A DNA stretch of 64,000 nucleotides from Roseateles saccharophilus (GTDB lineage: Bacteria; Pseudomonadota; Gammaproteobacteria; Burkholderiales; Burkholderiaceae_C): positions 1-64,000 of the forward strand of contig NZ_SMBU01000002.1 in NCBI RefSeq assembly GCF_004342485.1, in the 5' to 3' direction. The position numbers and the translations under genes were made by a program. The notes under the pieces are model-generated. The model searched no databases and was not told the DNA's origin. It worked only from the letters and a program-made list of their open reading frames with translations. The stretch's first letter is position 1. Every line of letters begins with the position of its first letter. This document shows, one piece after another, positions 49,933-61,455 of the stretch.

Positions 49933-51294
49933 TCAGTGCCGCTTGGCCTTGGCTGACGCCCTGGCTTTGCCGCTCTTCTTCTTCGCCTTGGGCGGGTCGG
50001 CGGTCGAGGTGCTGACCTGGGCGCTGGAGGCGGCCACGTCGGCCAGCCGGGTCAGCAGCCGGCCCTGCTTGACGCGCAGCAGCGGCATGTCCACCTGGGC
50101 CAGGTCGGCCAGCGGGTCGCCGCCCAGCAACAGGAAGCTGGCCTCGCAGCCGGGCTCGAAGCAGCCGAGCTTGCGGCCCGGGAACAGGGCGCGCGGCGTG
50201 TCGTGGGTGGCCAGGCGCAGCAGCGTCGCGTGGTCCAGGCCGAGTTCGTCCAGCGCATGCAGCTCGGCGCGCGCGGTGCCGATGAAGACGTCCGAGCCGA
50301 TCAGCAACTGCACGCCGGCGGCCTGTAGCCGGCCGAGGTTGGCGCGCTGCACCTCGCGCAGCGCGGCCAACGCGGTAGTGTCCAGCTTGAACAGGGCAGT
50401 GGCGGCCGTCGTCGTGATGACGGCGGCGTGCTGGCGCGCGGCCTGTGCGGCGGCGGCTTCGCTCAGCGCGAAGACCTCGGGTGCCTCGTCCAGCGTGTTG
50501 GCATAGCCGGGCAGGTGGGCGATGACGTCGATGCCGGCCGCCAGCGCTGCGTCGAAGTCCGCCGCCGTCTCGACATGGGCGACGACGTGCCGGCCGTCGG
50601 CGTGGGCCAGGCGGGTCAGTTCGGCGGCCGTGTCGGGCCGCAGGCCCAACCTGCCGAACATGGCCGGCTGCTGGCGCAGTTCCGGCCGTTCGCTGTGGGC
50701 CAGCACCAGGCGCAGCCAGTTGCCGCCGCGCGCCTTGATGGTCGGCCATTGCTGCCGGGCCTGCTCGGGGCTGTCGACGAGGACGATCTGGTCCTGCGCC
50801 GCGGCGGCCTCGGCGCTGGGCTCGGGCAGCACGGCGGCCAGCGGGTAGCCGTCGGGCGAGGTGATGCAGGCAGTGACGAAGCTGGTGTCCGGCGCCGCGG
50901 GCTTGGCGGCCAGCGGCCGGACCGGGGCCACGCCCGCCGGGTCGCCACAGAGCATGGCGGCATAGAACACGCCGTCGTCGATGTATTTGTCGGCGTACTG
51001 GCCCCAGCCCCAGGCGGTCTGCAGATTGTGGTTGTGGGCCTCGGCCAGCGGGTTGATGAGGACCTGCTGGTTGCGCAGGTCCATCTTGCGGTTGACCTTG
51101 GCCGGCTTCTTCGCGACGAAGACGCCGTTCTCGACATAGAGGTTGCCGCGCTGCAGCTTCTGGCCGTCGAACCAGCGGGCGTTCTTCAGTTCCCAGGACA
51201 GCGGGGCGCTGGCCTGGAAGGGCTGTTGAGGGGGCGGGGTCTGGGCCTGTGAAAAAATACAGGTCAACAGCAAACAAGCGATCAGGAATCTCAA
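49933..51294 (-). CDS. Exported amidohydrolase-family protein
   Basis: A 453-residue periplasmic metal-dependent hydrolase of the imidazolonepropionase-like amidohydrolase class. Signal peptide: LRFLIACLLLTCIFSQAQT. The N-terminal beta sandwich has LYVENGVFVAKKPAKVN; metal-site candidates are AEAHNHNLQ (HxH-like), HVVAHVE, VIAHLPGYA and the Asp of LLIGSDVF. The C-terminal 25 residues are Lys/Ala/Ser-rich. The TTG start at 51294 is chosen because it opens the signal peptide; the codon is weak. The upstream region is filled by an inverted-repeat element. Substrate unknown. Confidence 0.82.
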   Translation of the reverse strand: MRFLIACLLLTCIFSQAQTPPPQQPFQASAPLSWELKNARWFDGQKLQRGNLYVENGVFVAKKPAKVNRKMDLRNQQVLINPLAEAHNHNLQTAWGWGQYADKYIDDGVFYAAMLCGDPAGVAPVRPLAAKPAAPDTSFVTACITSPDGYPLAAVLPEPSAEAAAAQDQIVLVDSPEQARQQWPTIKARGGNWLRLVLAHSERPELRQQPAMFGRLGLRPDTAAELTRLAHADGRHVVAHVETAADFDAALAAGIDVIAHLPGYANTLDEAPEVFALSEAAAAQAARQHAAVITTTAATALFKLDTTALAALREVQRANLGRLQAAGVQLLIGSDVFIGTARAELHALDELGLDHATLLRLATHDTPRALFPGRKLGCFEPGCEASFLLLGGDPLADLAQVDMPLLRVKQGRLLTRLADVAASSAQVSTSTADPPKAKKKSGKARASAKAKRH

Positions 51295-51334
51295 GCGGCG
51301 GAACTCGGGTTTCGAGGGCCGCGAATCGTACTTT

Positions 51335-51594
51335 GAACCTGTTCCCGGCCTCCCCATGGTGCCCGCAAGGCATCCCAGGGGCGCAATCCAGGCGCACGCC
51401 GCCGGCCAGGCTGGAGCCTGGGCAAGGCGGGCAACGAGTGCGGCCCTGGGATGCCTTGCCCTTCGGGTTGCCCCGCAAAACAACGGCTGCGGCGTTGCAA
51501 ATCCTCGCCGGGCAACCAGCCCGGCTGCGGTTTGCGCCTTGCACCCGCCGCTTTGCGGGGCAACGGGCGCCATGGGGAGGTCGTGAACAGGTTC
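51335..51594. mobile_element. 260-bp inverted-repeat element upstream of parE
   Basis: Terminal inverted repeats: left GAACCTGTTC followed by CCTCCCCATGG, right the reverse complement, with about 26 of 29 positions matching. Inside are further paired blocks such as GGGATGCCTTGC (51457 region) against GCAAGGCATCCC (51366 region). No credible target duplication is visible and no protein is encoded. It fills most of the 316-base gap between the amidohydrolase and parE start codons. It looks like a MITE or a folded intergenic repeat. Confidence 0.65.
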
Positions 51595-51610
51595 TTAGAA
51601 TCTCGCCCCT

Positions 51611-53605
<1,995 letters not shown>

Positions 53606-53608
53606 GGT

Positions 53609-54133
53609 ATGAGCCTGCGCCTGCGCCCGACGATGCTGTCCGACCTGGACTGGGTGGTCTCGCTCGAGCGCGACGGGGCCAACCTGCCCTTCATCACGCC
53701 CTGGGAGCGGCCGCAGCACGAGGGTGCGATCCGCTTCCCGGATTCGCGGCATTTCGTGGTGGAGGAAGGCGATCGGCTCGAGCGCATCGGCTTCGTCATC
53801 CTGCAGGGCTGCCGCAACCCGAACGGCTCGGTCGAGCTGAAGCGCCTGGTGCTGCAGCCCAAGGGCCGCGGCCTGGGGCGCGCGGCGGTGCGCCTGCTCA
53901 AGGCCATGGCCTTCACGCAGCTGAAGGCACATCGCTTCTGGCTGGACGTGAAGTCGCTGAACGCGCGCGCCCTGAAGCTCTACCAGAGCGAGGGCTTCGT
54001 CGAGGAGGGCCGGCTGCGCGAGAGCGTGCGGGTCACGATAGACGGCGCCGACGGCTACGACTCGCTGATCGTCATGTCGCTGCTCGACCGCGAATACCAG
54101 GCCCGCGTGGCGCTAGGGCTGGAGTCGGCATGA
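53609..54133 (+). CDS. GNAT-family N-acetyltransferase
   Basis: A 174-residue acetyl-CoA-dependent acyltransferase. The pyrophosphate-binding motif is seen as LVLQPKGRGLGRAAVRLL, and the last core block is NARALKLYQSEGFVEEGRLR, as in RimJ/RimI-like enzymes acting on protein N-termini or small amines. It lies three bases after parE and overlaps the transglycosylase gene by ATGA. The acceptor is unknown. Confidence 0.9.
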   Translation: MSLRLRPTMLSDLDWVVSLERDGANLPFITPWERPQHEGAIRFPDSRHFVVEEGDRLERIGFVILQGCRNPNGSVELKRLVLQPKGRGLGRAAVRLLKAMAFTQLKAHRFWLDVKSLNARALKLYQSEGFVEEGRLRESVRVTIDGADGYDSLIVMSLLDREYQARVALGLESA

Positions 54134-54786
54134 AGATCCTCTGCCTGCTGCTGTTTGCCTGCCTGGCCTTGCCGGCCCATGCCGAGCTCTGGGGCTATGT
54201 GGACGCAGCGGGCGTGGCCCATTTCGCGCCCCGCGAGCTCGACACGCGCTACAAGCCCGTCCTCGGCAGCGTCGGCATGCAGCGCGTGCCCGGCAAGACC
54301 GACGCGGGCCTGGCCCTGCTGAACTGGCTGGACATCGCGCCCGAGGTCAAGGCCGTGCAGCCCTGGGTGCGCGAGGCGGCCGCGCAGACCGGTGTGGACG
54401 CCGAACTGCTGAAGGCCGTCATCGCCGTCGAGTCCGGCTACCAGAAGGGCGCCGTCTCGCCGCGCGGCGCGATGGGCCTGATGCAGATCAGGCCCGAGAC
54501 GGCCAGCCGCTACGCGTCGCCCGCCGAGGCCGCGCGGCTGATCGAGCCGCGCATCAACATCCGTACCGGCGCACGCATGCTGGCCGACCTGATCCGCCGC
54601 TTCGGCCACATCGACGCGGCACTGGCGGCCTGGAACGCCGACGAGGGCGCCGTGCGCCGCGCCGGCAACCGCGTACCCGACATTGACGAAACCCAGGCCC
54701 ATGTGCATCTCGTGCTCGAGCTGTACTGGGCCCTGCTGCAGCAGAGCCAGCCGGCCCATGCGCAGCGTTTGACCCTGCATCCATGA
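54130..54786 (+). CDS. Lytic transglycosylase (SLT domain)
   Basis: A 218-residue exported enzyme with signal MKILCLLLFACLALPAHA. An N-terminal ELWGYVDAAGVAHFAPREL segment is DUF4124-like, then the SLT lysozyme-like domain with catalytic Glu in KAVIAVESGYQKGAVSPRGA and AMGLMQIRPETASRY. It cleaves peptidoglycan between MurNAc and GlcNAc. It sits between GNAT and parC genes with ATGA overlaps at both ends. Confidence 0.92.
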   Translation: MKILCLLLFACLALPAHAELWGYVDAAGVAHFAPRELDTRYKPVLGSVGMQRVPGKTDAGLALLNWLDIAPEVKAVQPWVREAAAQTGVDAELLKAVIAVESGYQKGAVSPRGAMGLMQIRPETASRYASPAEAARLIEPRINIRTGARMLADLIRRFGHIDAALAAWNADEGAVRRAGNRVPDIDETQAHVHLVLELYWALLQQSQPAHAQRLTLHP

Positions 54787-57116
54787 GTTCCCAGACCACG
54801 ATCGACTTCAACGGCCCCACCGACGGTGGCAGCGACGATAGCAACGCGCTGACCCTGGCCGCCTATGCCCAGCAGGCCTATCTCGAATACGCGCTCAGCG
54901 TCGTCAAGGGCCGCGCGCTGCCGAGCTATGCCGACGGCCAGAAGCCCGTGCAGCGCCGCATCCTCTATTCCATGCACCGTCTGGGCCTGGGCTGGAGCGG
55001 CAACTCCGGCGCCAAGCCGGTCAAGGGCGCCAAGGTGGTGGGCGATGTGCTGGGCAGCTTCCACCCGCACGGCGACCAGTCGGTCTACGACGCGTTGGTG
55101 CGCATGGCCCAGGACTTCTCGCTGCGCTATCCGCTGATCGACGGCCACGGCAACTTCGGCAGCCGCGACGGCGACGGCGCCGCGGCGATGCGCTACACGG
55201 AAGCGCGCCTCGCACCCATCGCCCGCCTCGTGCTGGACGAGATCGACGAGGGCACGGTGGACTTCCGGCCCAACTACGACGGCACGACGCAGGAACCCAT
55301 CGAGCTGCCGGCACGCCTGCCCTTCGCGCTGCTGAACGGCGCCAGCGGCATCGCCGTGGGCCTGGCGACCGAGATCCCCAGCCACAACCTGCGTGAGGTG
55401 GCCGCGGCGGCCGTCGCGCTGCTGAAGGACGACAGGCTCGCCGACGACGCCCTGTTCGAGCTGATTCCCGGCCCGGACTTCCCCGGCGGCGGCCAGCTCA
55501 TCAGCGCGCCGGAGGAGATCCGCACGGCCTACACCTCGGGCCGCGGCAGCCTGAAGCTGCGCGCGCGCTGGAAGATCGAGGACCTGGCGCGTGGCCAGTG
55601 GCAGCTCGTCGTCACGGAGCTGCCGCACGGCACCAGCGCGCAGAAGGTGCTGGAGGAGATCGAGGAGCTGTCGAACCCCAAGGTCAAGGCCGGCAAGAAG
55701 ACGCTGACGCCCGAGCAGCTGCAGCTCAAGGCCAGCCTGCTGGCGGTACTGGACTGCGTGCGCGACGAGTCCAGCAAGGACGCGCCGGTGCGCATCGTCT
55801 TCGAGCCCAAGAGCCGCACCGTCGAGCAGCAGGACCTGGTCAACGCGCTGCTGGCCCACACGAGTCTCGAGAGCAGCGCCTCGGTCAACCTGACGATGAT
55901 CGGCGCCGACGGCCGGCCGACGCAGAAGAGCCTGCGCGAGGTGCTGACCGAGTGGATCGGTTTCCGCCAGACGACGGTGCGCCGCCGCACCGAGCACCGC
56001 CTGGCCCACGTCAACGACCGCATCCATGTGCTGGAAGGCCGGCAACTGGTGCTGCTGAACATCGATGAGGTGATCCGCATCATCCGCGAGTCGGACGAGC
56101 CCAAGGCCGCGCTGATCGCGCGTTTCAATCTCTCCGACCGCCAGGCCGAGGACATCCTCGAAATCCGGCTGCGCCAGCTGGCGCGGCTGGAGGCCATCAA
56201 GATCGAGCAGGAGCTGGCCAAGCTGCGCGACGAGCGCGCCAAGCTGGAAGACATCCTCGGCTCCGCCGCGGCGCTGCGCCGCACCGTCATCAAGGAGATC
56301 GAGGCCGACGCCAAGCAGTACGGCGACGACCGCCGCACGCTGATCCAGGCCGAGAAGCGTGTCACCGCCGAGGTGAAGATCGTCGACGAGCCGGTCACCG
56401 TCATCGTCAGCCAGAAGGGCTGGGTGAGGGCGCTGAAGGGCCACGAGGTCGACGTCGCCGTGCAGACCTTCAAGGCCGGCGACTCGCTGTGGGGCGCCTT
56501 CCGCTGCCGCAGCGTCGACCCGCTGATCGTCGTCGGCAGCAATGGCCGGGTCTATTCCGTGCCCGTCTCGACGCTGCCGGGCGGCCGTGGCGACGGCCAG
56601 CCCATCACGACGATGATCGAGCTGGAGACCGGCAGCCAGATCGCCCATTACCTGGCCGGCGCGCCAACCCAGCGCCTGGTGATGGCCGGCTCCACCGGCT
56701 ATGGCCTGATCGCGCAGATCGGCGACCTGGTCGGCCGCCAGAAGGCCGGCAAGACCTTCCTGGCACTGGACGAGGGCGAGGCGCCGTTGCTGGCGCCGGT
56801 GCCGGGCGATGCGGTGGCGCTGCAACTGGGCGTGCTGAGTGCGCAGGGCCGGCTGCTGGGCTTCCCGCTCGACGAGCTCAAGCACCAGCCCAAGGGCGGC
56901 AAGGGCCTGATGCTGATGGACCTGGAAGCCAAGGACGCCGTGCTGTCCCTGGCCTGCTTCACGACCCAGCTGCGCGTGCACGGCAGCGGCCGTGGCGGCA
57001 AGCCGCGCGAGGAGTTGCTGAAAAACCAGTCGCTGGCCGCCCATGCCGGCAAGCGCGCCCGCAAGGGCAAGAGCGTCGAGGGCCTGCTGAAGGTGATGCG
57101 CCTGGCGGCCGAATGA
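54783..57116 (+). CDS. parC: DNA topoisomerase IV subunit A
   Basis: A 777-residue DNA-cleaving subunit. The catalytic Tyr is in [10 protein letters not shown], the winged helix in [20 protein letters not shown], and the quinolone-pocket block reads [18 protein letters not shown]: position S80 of E. coli ParC is Gln and E84 is Asp, which I believe is normal for related betaproteobacteria. The C-terminal half has a degenerate beta-pinwheel. It overlaps the transglycosylase gene by ATGA, so parE and parC are separated by two genes but remain in one coupled run. Confidence 0.95.
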   Translation: MSSQTTIDFNGPTDGGSDDSNALTLAAYAQQAYLEYALSVVKGRALPSYADGQKPVQRRILYSMHRLGLGWSGNSGAKPVKGAKVVGDVLGSFHPHGDQSVYDALVRMAQDFSLRYPLIDGHGNFGSRDGDGAAAMRYTEARLAPIARLVLDEIDEGTVDFRPNYDGTTQEPIELPARLPFALLNGASGIAVGLATEIPSHNLREVAAAAVALLKDDRLADDALFELIPGPDFPGGGQLISAPEEIRTAYTSGRGSLKLRARWKIEDLARGQWQLVVTELPHGTSAQKVLEEIEELSNPKVKAGKKTLTPEQLQLKASLLAVLDCVRDESSKDAPVRIVFEPKSRTVEQQDLVNALLAHTSLESSASVNLTMIGADGRPTQKSLREVLTEWIGFRQTTVRRRTEHRLAHVNDRIHVLEGRQLVLLNIDEVIRIIRESDEPKAALIARFNLSDRQAEDILEIRLRQLARLEAIKIEQELAKLRDERAKLEDILGSAAALRRTVIKEIEADAKQYGDDRRTLIQAEKRVTAEVKIVDEPVTVIVSQKGWVRALKGHEVDVAVQTFKAGDSLWGAFRCRSVDPLIVVGSNGRVYSVPVSTLPGGRGDGQPITTMIELETGSQIAHYLAGAPTQRLVMAGSTGYGLIAQIGDLVGRQKAGKTFLALDEGEAPLLAPVPGDAVALQLGVLSAQGRLLGFPLDELKHQPKGGKGLMLMDLEAKDAVLSLACFTTQLRVHGSGRGGKPREELLKNQSLAAHAGKRARKGKSVEGLLKVMRLAAE

Positions 57117-57277
57117 GGCACAGCCGCATGCGCCGCTGACAACGGAAAACCTCTGGTTTACAGGTCGCTACAAGTGACCCGCCCGCCCTCCCTAGGCTGA
57201 AGGTTAGGCAAGACTTCATGGCGCTTGGTTGCGCCGCACAATGATTCCGTACACCAGTTCTGTGTCAGGAGTTGAGC

Positions 57278-57778
57278 ATGAAGTTGAAATCCGTCGCCAC
57301 GCTGAGCGCCCTTTCTCTGGCCGCGCTTGCCGCGCAGGCGACCACCACCGACCTCGGCAGCCTGGGCACGGCGATCACCACCAGCGGTGGTGTCGCGACC
57401 TCGTTCGGCAGCATCGTCAACGACGACTTCACGTTCTCACTGGGTGTGGCCTCCACTGTGCAGAGCAGCGTGTCGACCTTCCTCGGCAACATCAATCCGT
57501 CCTTCTACGGCATCTACACCGCCGGCCTCGACCACATCGTCGGCACGGCCGACGATGTCCAGGTCGTCGGGCACGGTTTCTCGTCCGGCAACTTCGACAC
57601 GCTGGCCGCCGGCAATTACTACTTCAAGGTCTTCGGCCTGTCGAACGCAGCGCTGTCGGCCTACTCGATCGCCGCCAGCGCCACGGCCGTGCCGGTGCCC
57701 GAGCCCGAGACCTATGCAATGCTGGGCGCCGGCCTGGCCGCCATCGGCTTCGTCGTCCTGCGCCGTCGCCGCGACTGA
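57278..57778 (+). CDS. FxDxF-type PEP-CTERM domain protein
   Basis: A 166-residue exported protein with signal MKLKSVATLSALSLAALAAQ, an early VNDDFTFSLG segment (the FxDxF signature), and the C-terminal sorting signal PVPEPETYAMLGAGLAAIGF followed by the basic stop RRRRD. Exosortase cleaves such proteins at the PEP motif; in floc- or biofilm-forming betaproteobacteria they are exported with exopolysaccharide. The exosortase genes are not in the window. RBS AGGAG at 57267-57271. The 161-base upstream gap holds a near-sigma-54 motif with wrong spacing. Confidence 0.92.
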   Translation: MKLKSVATLSALSLAALAAQATTTDLGSLGTAITTSGGVATSFGSIVNDDFTFSLGVASTVQSSVSTFLGNINPSFYGIYTAGLDHIVGTADDVQVVGHGFSSGNFDTLAAGNYYFKVFGLSNAALSAYSIAASATAVPVPEPETYAMLGAGLAAIGFVVLRRRRD

Positions 57779-57825
57779 TCCGTTCTCGATGAGCCGGCCC
57801 GAGCCCGGGGCCGGATGGACAACCC

Positions 57826-57857
57826 AAGCCTTGGCGCGCCGCGACCAGGGCTTTTTT
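57826..57857 (+). terminator. Rho-independent terminator after the PEP-CTERM gene
   Basis: AAGCCTTGG (57826-57834) pairs with CCAGGGCTT (57845-57853) with one G-T wobble, and T-run 57852-57857 follows. Confidence 0.75.
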
Positions 57858-57882
57858 CTGCCGCTCGGCGGACGCGGGCGCG

Positions 57883-58377
57883 TCAGTCCCCCATCGGGAA
57901 GCGGCGGTCCCTGAACACCATGCTCTGCGTCGTCCGCACGACGACGCCGTCCTTGAAATGGACGTTGAAACGCATGCCGTAGCCCGACTGGTCGGGCTCG
58001 ATGGTCCAGTCCCAGACATCCTCGCCGCTGAGGCGGAAGAACACCCGGGTGCGCTCCATGCCGAGGATGCGGCCGACCTGCTCCGGCGTCATGCCGGGCT
58101 CGATGCGGGCGCGGCCGGCGGGCGAGAGGCCGTCCTCGATGCCGATCAGCCGGCCATCGGCACCCAGGTGCACCATGTAGCAGTGCTTGCCCATGGGCTG
58201 GCTCGAATATTCCAGCGTGCGCCCGCCGTCGCCCTCGGGCCAGACGCGCCTGGGCTGGCCATAGAGTGCGACGACATCGGCCTCCTGGCTGACGCCTTGG
58301 CGCAGCCGCCCGTCATGGTCCGGCGTCGCGCAGCCGGCAAGCAGCGCGGTGCAGAGGGCGAGGGCGGCGAATCGCAT
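57883..58377 (-). CDS. BamE/OmlA-like lipoprotein
   Basis: A 164-residue lipoprotein: lipobox ALCTALLAGCATPDHDG (Cys near residue 16), then two tandem helix-strand repeats of SmpA/OmlA type, LRQGVSQEADVVALYGQPRR and IEPGMTPEQVGRILGMERTR. It ends FRDRRFPMGD. BamE itself is shorter and usually near fur; this two-repeat relative probably sits in the outer membrane with an unknown task. Fourteen bases after the pyrD 3' end on the same strand. Confidence 0.8.
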   Translation of the reverse strand: MRFAALALCTALLAGCATPDHDGRLRQGVSQEADVVALYGQPRRVWPEGDGGRTLEYSSQPMGKHCYMVHLGADGRLIGIEDGLSPAGRARIEPGMTPEQVGRILGMERTRVFFRLSGEDVWDWTIEPDQSGYGMRFNVHFKDGVVVRTTQSMVFRDRRFPMGD

Positions 58378-58390
58378 GGCGGTCCAGGGT

Positions 58391-59431
58391 TCAGCGCCGT
58401 GCCAAGGCCTTCGCGCAGTCGCTGACGAGGCCGGGGCCCTGGTAGATCAGGCCGGTGTAGATCTGCACCAAGTCGGCGCCGGCATTGATCTTCGCGCGGG
58501 CGTCGTCGCCGCTCAACACGCCGCCCACGCCGATGATGGGATAGCCCTCGGGCAGGGCCGCGCGCAGCAGGCGGATCACCCGGTTGCTGGCCTCGAAGAC
58601 CGGTGCACCGGACAGCCCACCCGTCTCGTTCGCATGCGCGAGGCCCTGGACCTTGTCGCGTGCGATCGTCGTGTTGGTCGCGATCACGCCGTCGATGCCG
58701 TTGGCCTTCAGGGTCTGTGCGATGACGCCGACCTGGTCCTCCTCGAGGTCGGGCGCGATCTTCACGAACATCGGCACCTGGCGGCCGGTCTGGCTCTCCA
58801 GCTGCAGCTTGCGCTGCTGCAGGCGCGACAGCAGCGCGTCCAGCGCCTCGTCGCTCTGCAGCGCGCGCAGGTTCTTGGTGTTGGGGCTGGAGATGTTGAC
58901 GGCGATGTAGTCGGCGTGCGGGAACACGCCCTCCAGGCCGAGCAGATAGTCGTCGGCCGCGTTCTCGATAGGCGTCGCGGCGTTCTTGCCGATGTTCAGG
59001 CCCAGGATGCCGCCGGCGGCGCGGAAGCTGTAAGCCCGCTTCACGTTGGCGACGAAGGCGGCCAGGCCCTCGTTGTTGAAGCCCAGGCGGTTGATCAGTG
59101 CGTTCGCCTCGGGCAGGCGGAACATGCGCGGCTTGTCGTTGCCGGGCTGGCCCTTGGGCGTCACCGTGCCCACCTCGATGAAGCCGAAGCCCATCGCCCC
59201 CAGGCCGTCGATACAGCGGCCGTTCTTGTCCAGGCCGGCGGCCAGGCCGATGCGGTTGGGAAAGCGCAGGCCGGCGAGCGTGACCGGATCGCTGATGCGC
59301 GCGCCGCTCCACAGGCATTGGGCCGGCGTGTTCTGCAGCCGGGCGATGCTGTTCAGCGTCAGTTCGTGGGCGTGCTCGGGGTCCAGGCCGAACAGGAAGG
59401 GGCGGGTGAGGGCGTAGGGAATCAGCGGCAT
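58391..59431 (-). CDS. pyrD: Dihydroorotate dehydrogenase (quinone), class 2
   Basis: A 346-residue membrane-associated FMN enzyme that oxidises dihydroorotate to orotate and passes electrons to quinone. The class 2 N-terminal helix pair ([20 protein letters not shown]) is present, and the catalytic Ser is in [18 protein letters not shown] motifs [31 protein letters not shown] and [13 protein letters not shown] are clear. ATG 59431 gives the typical start. It is 14 bases after the LysR gene stop on the same strand. Confidence 0.96.
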   Translation of the reverse strand: MPLIPYALTRPFLFGLDPEHAHELTLNSIARLQNTPAQCLWSGARISDPVTLAGLRFPNRIGLAAGLDKNGRCIDGLGAMGFGFIEVGTVTPKGQPGNDKPRMFRLPEANALINRLGFNNEGLAAFVANVKRAYSFRAAGGILGLNIGKNAATPIENAADDYLLGLEGVFPHADYIAVNISSPNTKNLRALQSDEALDALLSRLQQRKLQLESQTGRQVPMFVKIAPDLEEDQVGVIAQTLKANGIDGVIATNTTIARDKVQGLAHANETGGLSGAPVFEASNRVIRLLRAALPEGYPIIGVGGVLSGDDARAKINAGADLVQIYTGLIYQGPGLVSDCAKALARR

Positions 59432-59445
59432 AGCCCGCGATTGTC

Positions 59446-60405
59446 TCAGGCGACTTCTTCCCGATCCCAGGGCGGCACCTCGCCCATCTTCTCCAGCATG
59501 AAGTCGATCAGCGCACGCACCTTGGGCGCCGGGTGGCGCGGCGTGCGGCCCGGCAGATAGACGGCATAGAGCGTGTCGGCGTCGGCCAGCCCGCCGACGG
59601 GCTGCCATTCGGGCAGCAGCGCGCGCAGCCGGCCGGCGCGCAGGTCGGCGCCGATGGCATAGGTCGGCAGCACGGTCAGGCCCATGCCGGCAAGCGCGGC
59701 GATGCGCAGGCTCTCGCTGCTGTTGGCCGTCAGCCCGCTCTCGAAGCGCAGCGCGCCGCGGGTCTCGACCCCGGCCTCGCCAAGCCCTGCATGCCTGAAG
59801 CGCCAGCGGTCGGGTGATTGCAGATAGCCGAACCGCAGGCAGCGGTGGCTGGCAATCTCGGCGACGGTCAGCGGCTCGCCGTGGGCCGCCAGATAGGCCG
59901 GCGCGGCGCAGAGCACGAAGCGGATGGCCGCCAGCCGCCGCGCCACCAGCCCGTCCGACGGCCTGTGCGTCAGCCGCAGCACGACGTCGAAGCCTTCCTC
60001 GGCCAGATCCACATAACGGTCGTTCAGCCCCAGCACGACATCGATCTGCGGGTGGCGGGCGCAGAACTCGGCCATCAGCGCGGTGCACTGAAGATTGCCG
60101 AAGGCCGTGGACACCGACAGCCGCAGCACGCCGCGCGGCTCGTCGCGGCGACCGGCCAGCTCGGTCTCCAGCGCCAGCGCCTCGTCCAGCAGGCGCAGCG
60201 CGCGCTCGTAGACGGCATGGCCCTCGGCCGTGGGGCTGACGCTGCGCGTCGTGCGGTGCAGCAGCCGCGTGCCGAGCTGATCCTCCAGCCGTACAACCTG
60301 CTTGCTGACGGCCGACTTGGTCGTGCCGAGCAGGCGTGCGGCGCCGGAGAAGCCGCGCGCGTCGACGACGCGTGCGAAGGCTTGCAGGTCCTCGAGGCGG
60401 CCCAT
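59446..60405 (-). CDS. LysR-family transcriptional regulator
   Basis: A 319-residue regulator with an N-terminal winged helix-turn-helix ([19 protein letters not shown], residues about 18-37) and a LysR effector domain from about 90. It is divergent from the EamA transporter gene, the standard arrangement for a LysR protein controlling its neighbour. Effector unknown. Only 99 bases separate the two start codons. Confidence 0.93.
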   Translation of the reverse strand: MGRLEDLQAFARVVDARGFSGAARLLGTTKSAVSKQVVRLEDQLGTRLLHRTTRSVSPTAEGHAVYERALRLLDEALALETELAGRRDEPRGVLRLSVSTAFGNLQCTALMAEFCARHPQIDVVLGLNDRYVDLAEEGFDVVLRLTHRPSDGLVARRLAAIRFVLCAAPAYLAAHGEPLTVAEIASHRCLRFGYLQSPDRWRFRHAGLGEAGVETRGALRFESGLTANSSESLRIAALAGMGLTVLPTYAIGADLRAGRLRALLPEWQPVGGLADADTLYAVYLPGRTPRHPAPKVRALIDFMLEKMGEVPPWDREEVA

Positions 60406-60448
60406 TGTTGTTCTCCGTATGGAAACTCTGAATCTACTTTTTGCTGGA

Positions 60449-60477
60449 TTGTGTCTTGATTTGTTGATTTCTACATT
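60449..60477 (+). promoter_or_regulatory. Candidate promoter of the EamA transporter gene
   Basis: TTGTGT at 60449-60454 and TACATT at 60472-60477 with 17 bases between lie in a markedly AT-rich stretch of the LysR-EamA intergenic region. The match to the sigma-70 consensus is moderate. Confidence 0.4.
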
Positions 60478-60504
60478 GGCGGCCTGCCCCTTCAAGGAGT
60501 CGCC

Positions 60505-61428
60505 ATGTCCACCACCCTGTCGCCTTGTATGGCCCGGTCCTTCCGGCCCGGCCTGCCGGAGAGGCTGCTGTCCGCGCTGGCTTCGTCCAGCCTGCCGCTG
60601 CTGTTCATCCTGCTGTGGAGCAGCGGCTATGTCGCCGGCAAGCTGGCCCTGCCGCACACCGGGCCCTTGACGCTGCTGGTGCTGCGCTTCGGCCTGGCCG
60701 CCGTCGTGCTGCTGGCCGTGGCCGTCGCCACCGGCGCGCCCTGGCCGCACGGGGCGCATGCCTGGGGCCATCTGGCAGTCGTCGGCCTGCTGATGCAGGT
60801 GCTGCATTTCAGCGGCATCTATTTCGCGCTGCGCTGGGGGCTGAGCGCCGGCGTGGCCGGCCTGCTGATCGGCCTGATGCCGCTGGCGACGGCCCTGGGC
60901 GCCCACCTGTGGCTGGCCCAAAAGCTCGGCGGCCGGCAGTGGCTGGGCCTGCTCGGCGGCCTGGCCGGCGTGGCCCTGGTCGTGGCCGGCAAGCCGCTGG
61001 GCGGCGCCTGGAGTGCCTATGCCGCAGCCGGCTTCGGGCTGCTCGGCCTGGTGGCGGGCACGCTCTACCAGAAGCGCTACTGCGCTCACATGGACCTGCG
61101 CAGCGGCGCGGGCGTGCAGATGGCCGTGTCGGCCGTCGCCGTGGCGCTCGTGGCCGGGCCGACCGAGCAATTCGCCATAGCCTGGGTGCCCGAGCTGGTC
61201 GGCGCCTGGCTGTGGCTGGGCCTGGTGAATTCCATCGGCGCCTTCAGCCTGATGTTCATCATGATCCGCCGCGGCCAGGCGGGGCAGGTGGCGCGGCTGT
61301 TCTTCCTGATCCCGGGCGTGTCGGCGCTGATGGGTTTCGTGCTGCTCGGCGAGCGCCTGGGGCCGCTGGCACTGGCGGGCTTCGCGCTGTCGGCGCTGGC
61401 CGTGTGCGGTGCTGTCGTGAAGCGGTGA
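60505..61428 (+). CDS. EamA/DMT-family transporter
   Basis: A 307-residue inner membrane protein with ten predicted helices in two EamA repeats (about residues 28-155 and 168-305). Landmarks: LWSSGYVAGKLALPHTGP, AGLLIGLMPLATALGA in repeat 1 and LFFLIPGVSALMGFVLLGE in repeat 2, the typical P-x-x-x-x-x-L-G-E ending. Exporters of this family move amino acids or other metabolites outward. RBS AAGGAG. Probably regulated by the divergent LysR protein. Confidence 0.9.
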   Translation: MSTTLSPCMARSFRPGLPERLLSALASSSLPLLFILLWSSGYVAGKLALPHTGPLTLLVLRFGLAAVVLLAVAVATGAPWPHGAHAWGHLAVVGLLMQVLHFSGIYFALRWGLSAGVAGLLIGLMPLATALGAHLWLAQKLGGRQWLGLLGGLAGVALVVAGKPLGGAWSAYAAAGFGLLGLVAGTLYQKRYCAHMDLRSGAGVQMAVSAVAVALVAGPTEQFAIAWVPELVGAWLWLGLVNSIGAFSLMFIMIRRGQAGQVARLFFLIPGVSALMGFVLLGERLGPLALAGFALSALAVCGAVVKR

Positions 61429-61455
61429 AAATCGCGGGCTTCTATGGAGCCCGCA

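Noticed and set aside
55068-55090. Gln at the ParC quinolone-pocket position as a resistance mutation
   Set aside because: I believe GDQ is the natural state in related betaproteobacteria, so it is not evidence of acquired resistance.
57219-57232. Sigma-54-like TGGCGC...TTGC upstream of the PEP-CTERM gene
   Set aside because: The GG and GC doublets are 9 bases apart instead of the required 10, so it is not a credible sigma-54 promoter, although related genes are known to depend on that factor.
61434-61454. GCGGGCT/AGCCCGC hairpin after the EamA gene
   Set aside because: It lacks a T-run and overlaps the start region of the DAHP synthase gene, so it was not listed as a terminator.
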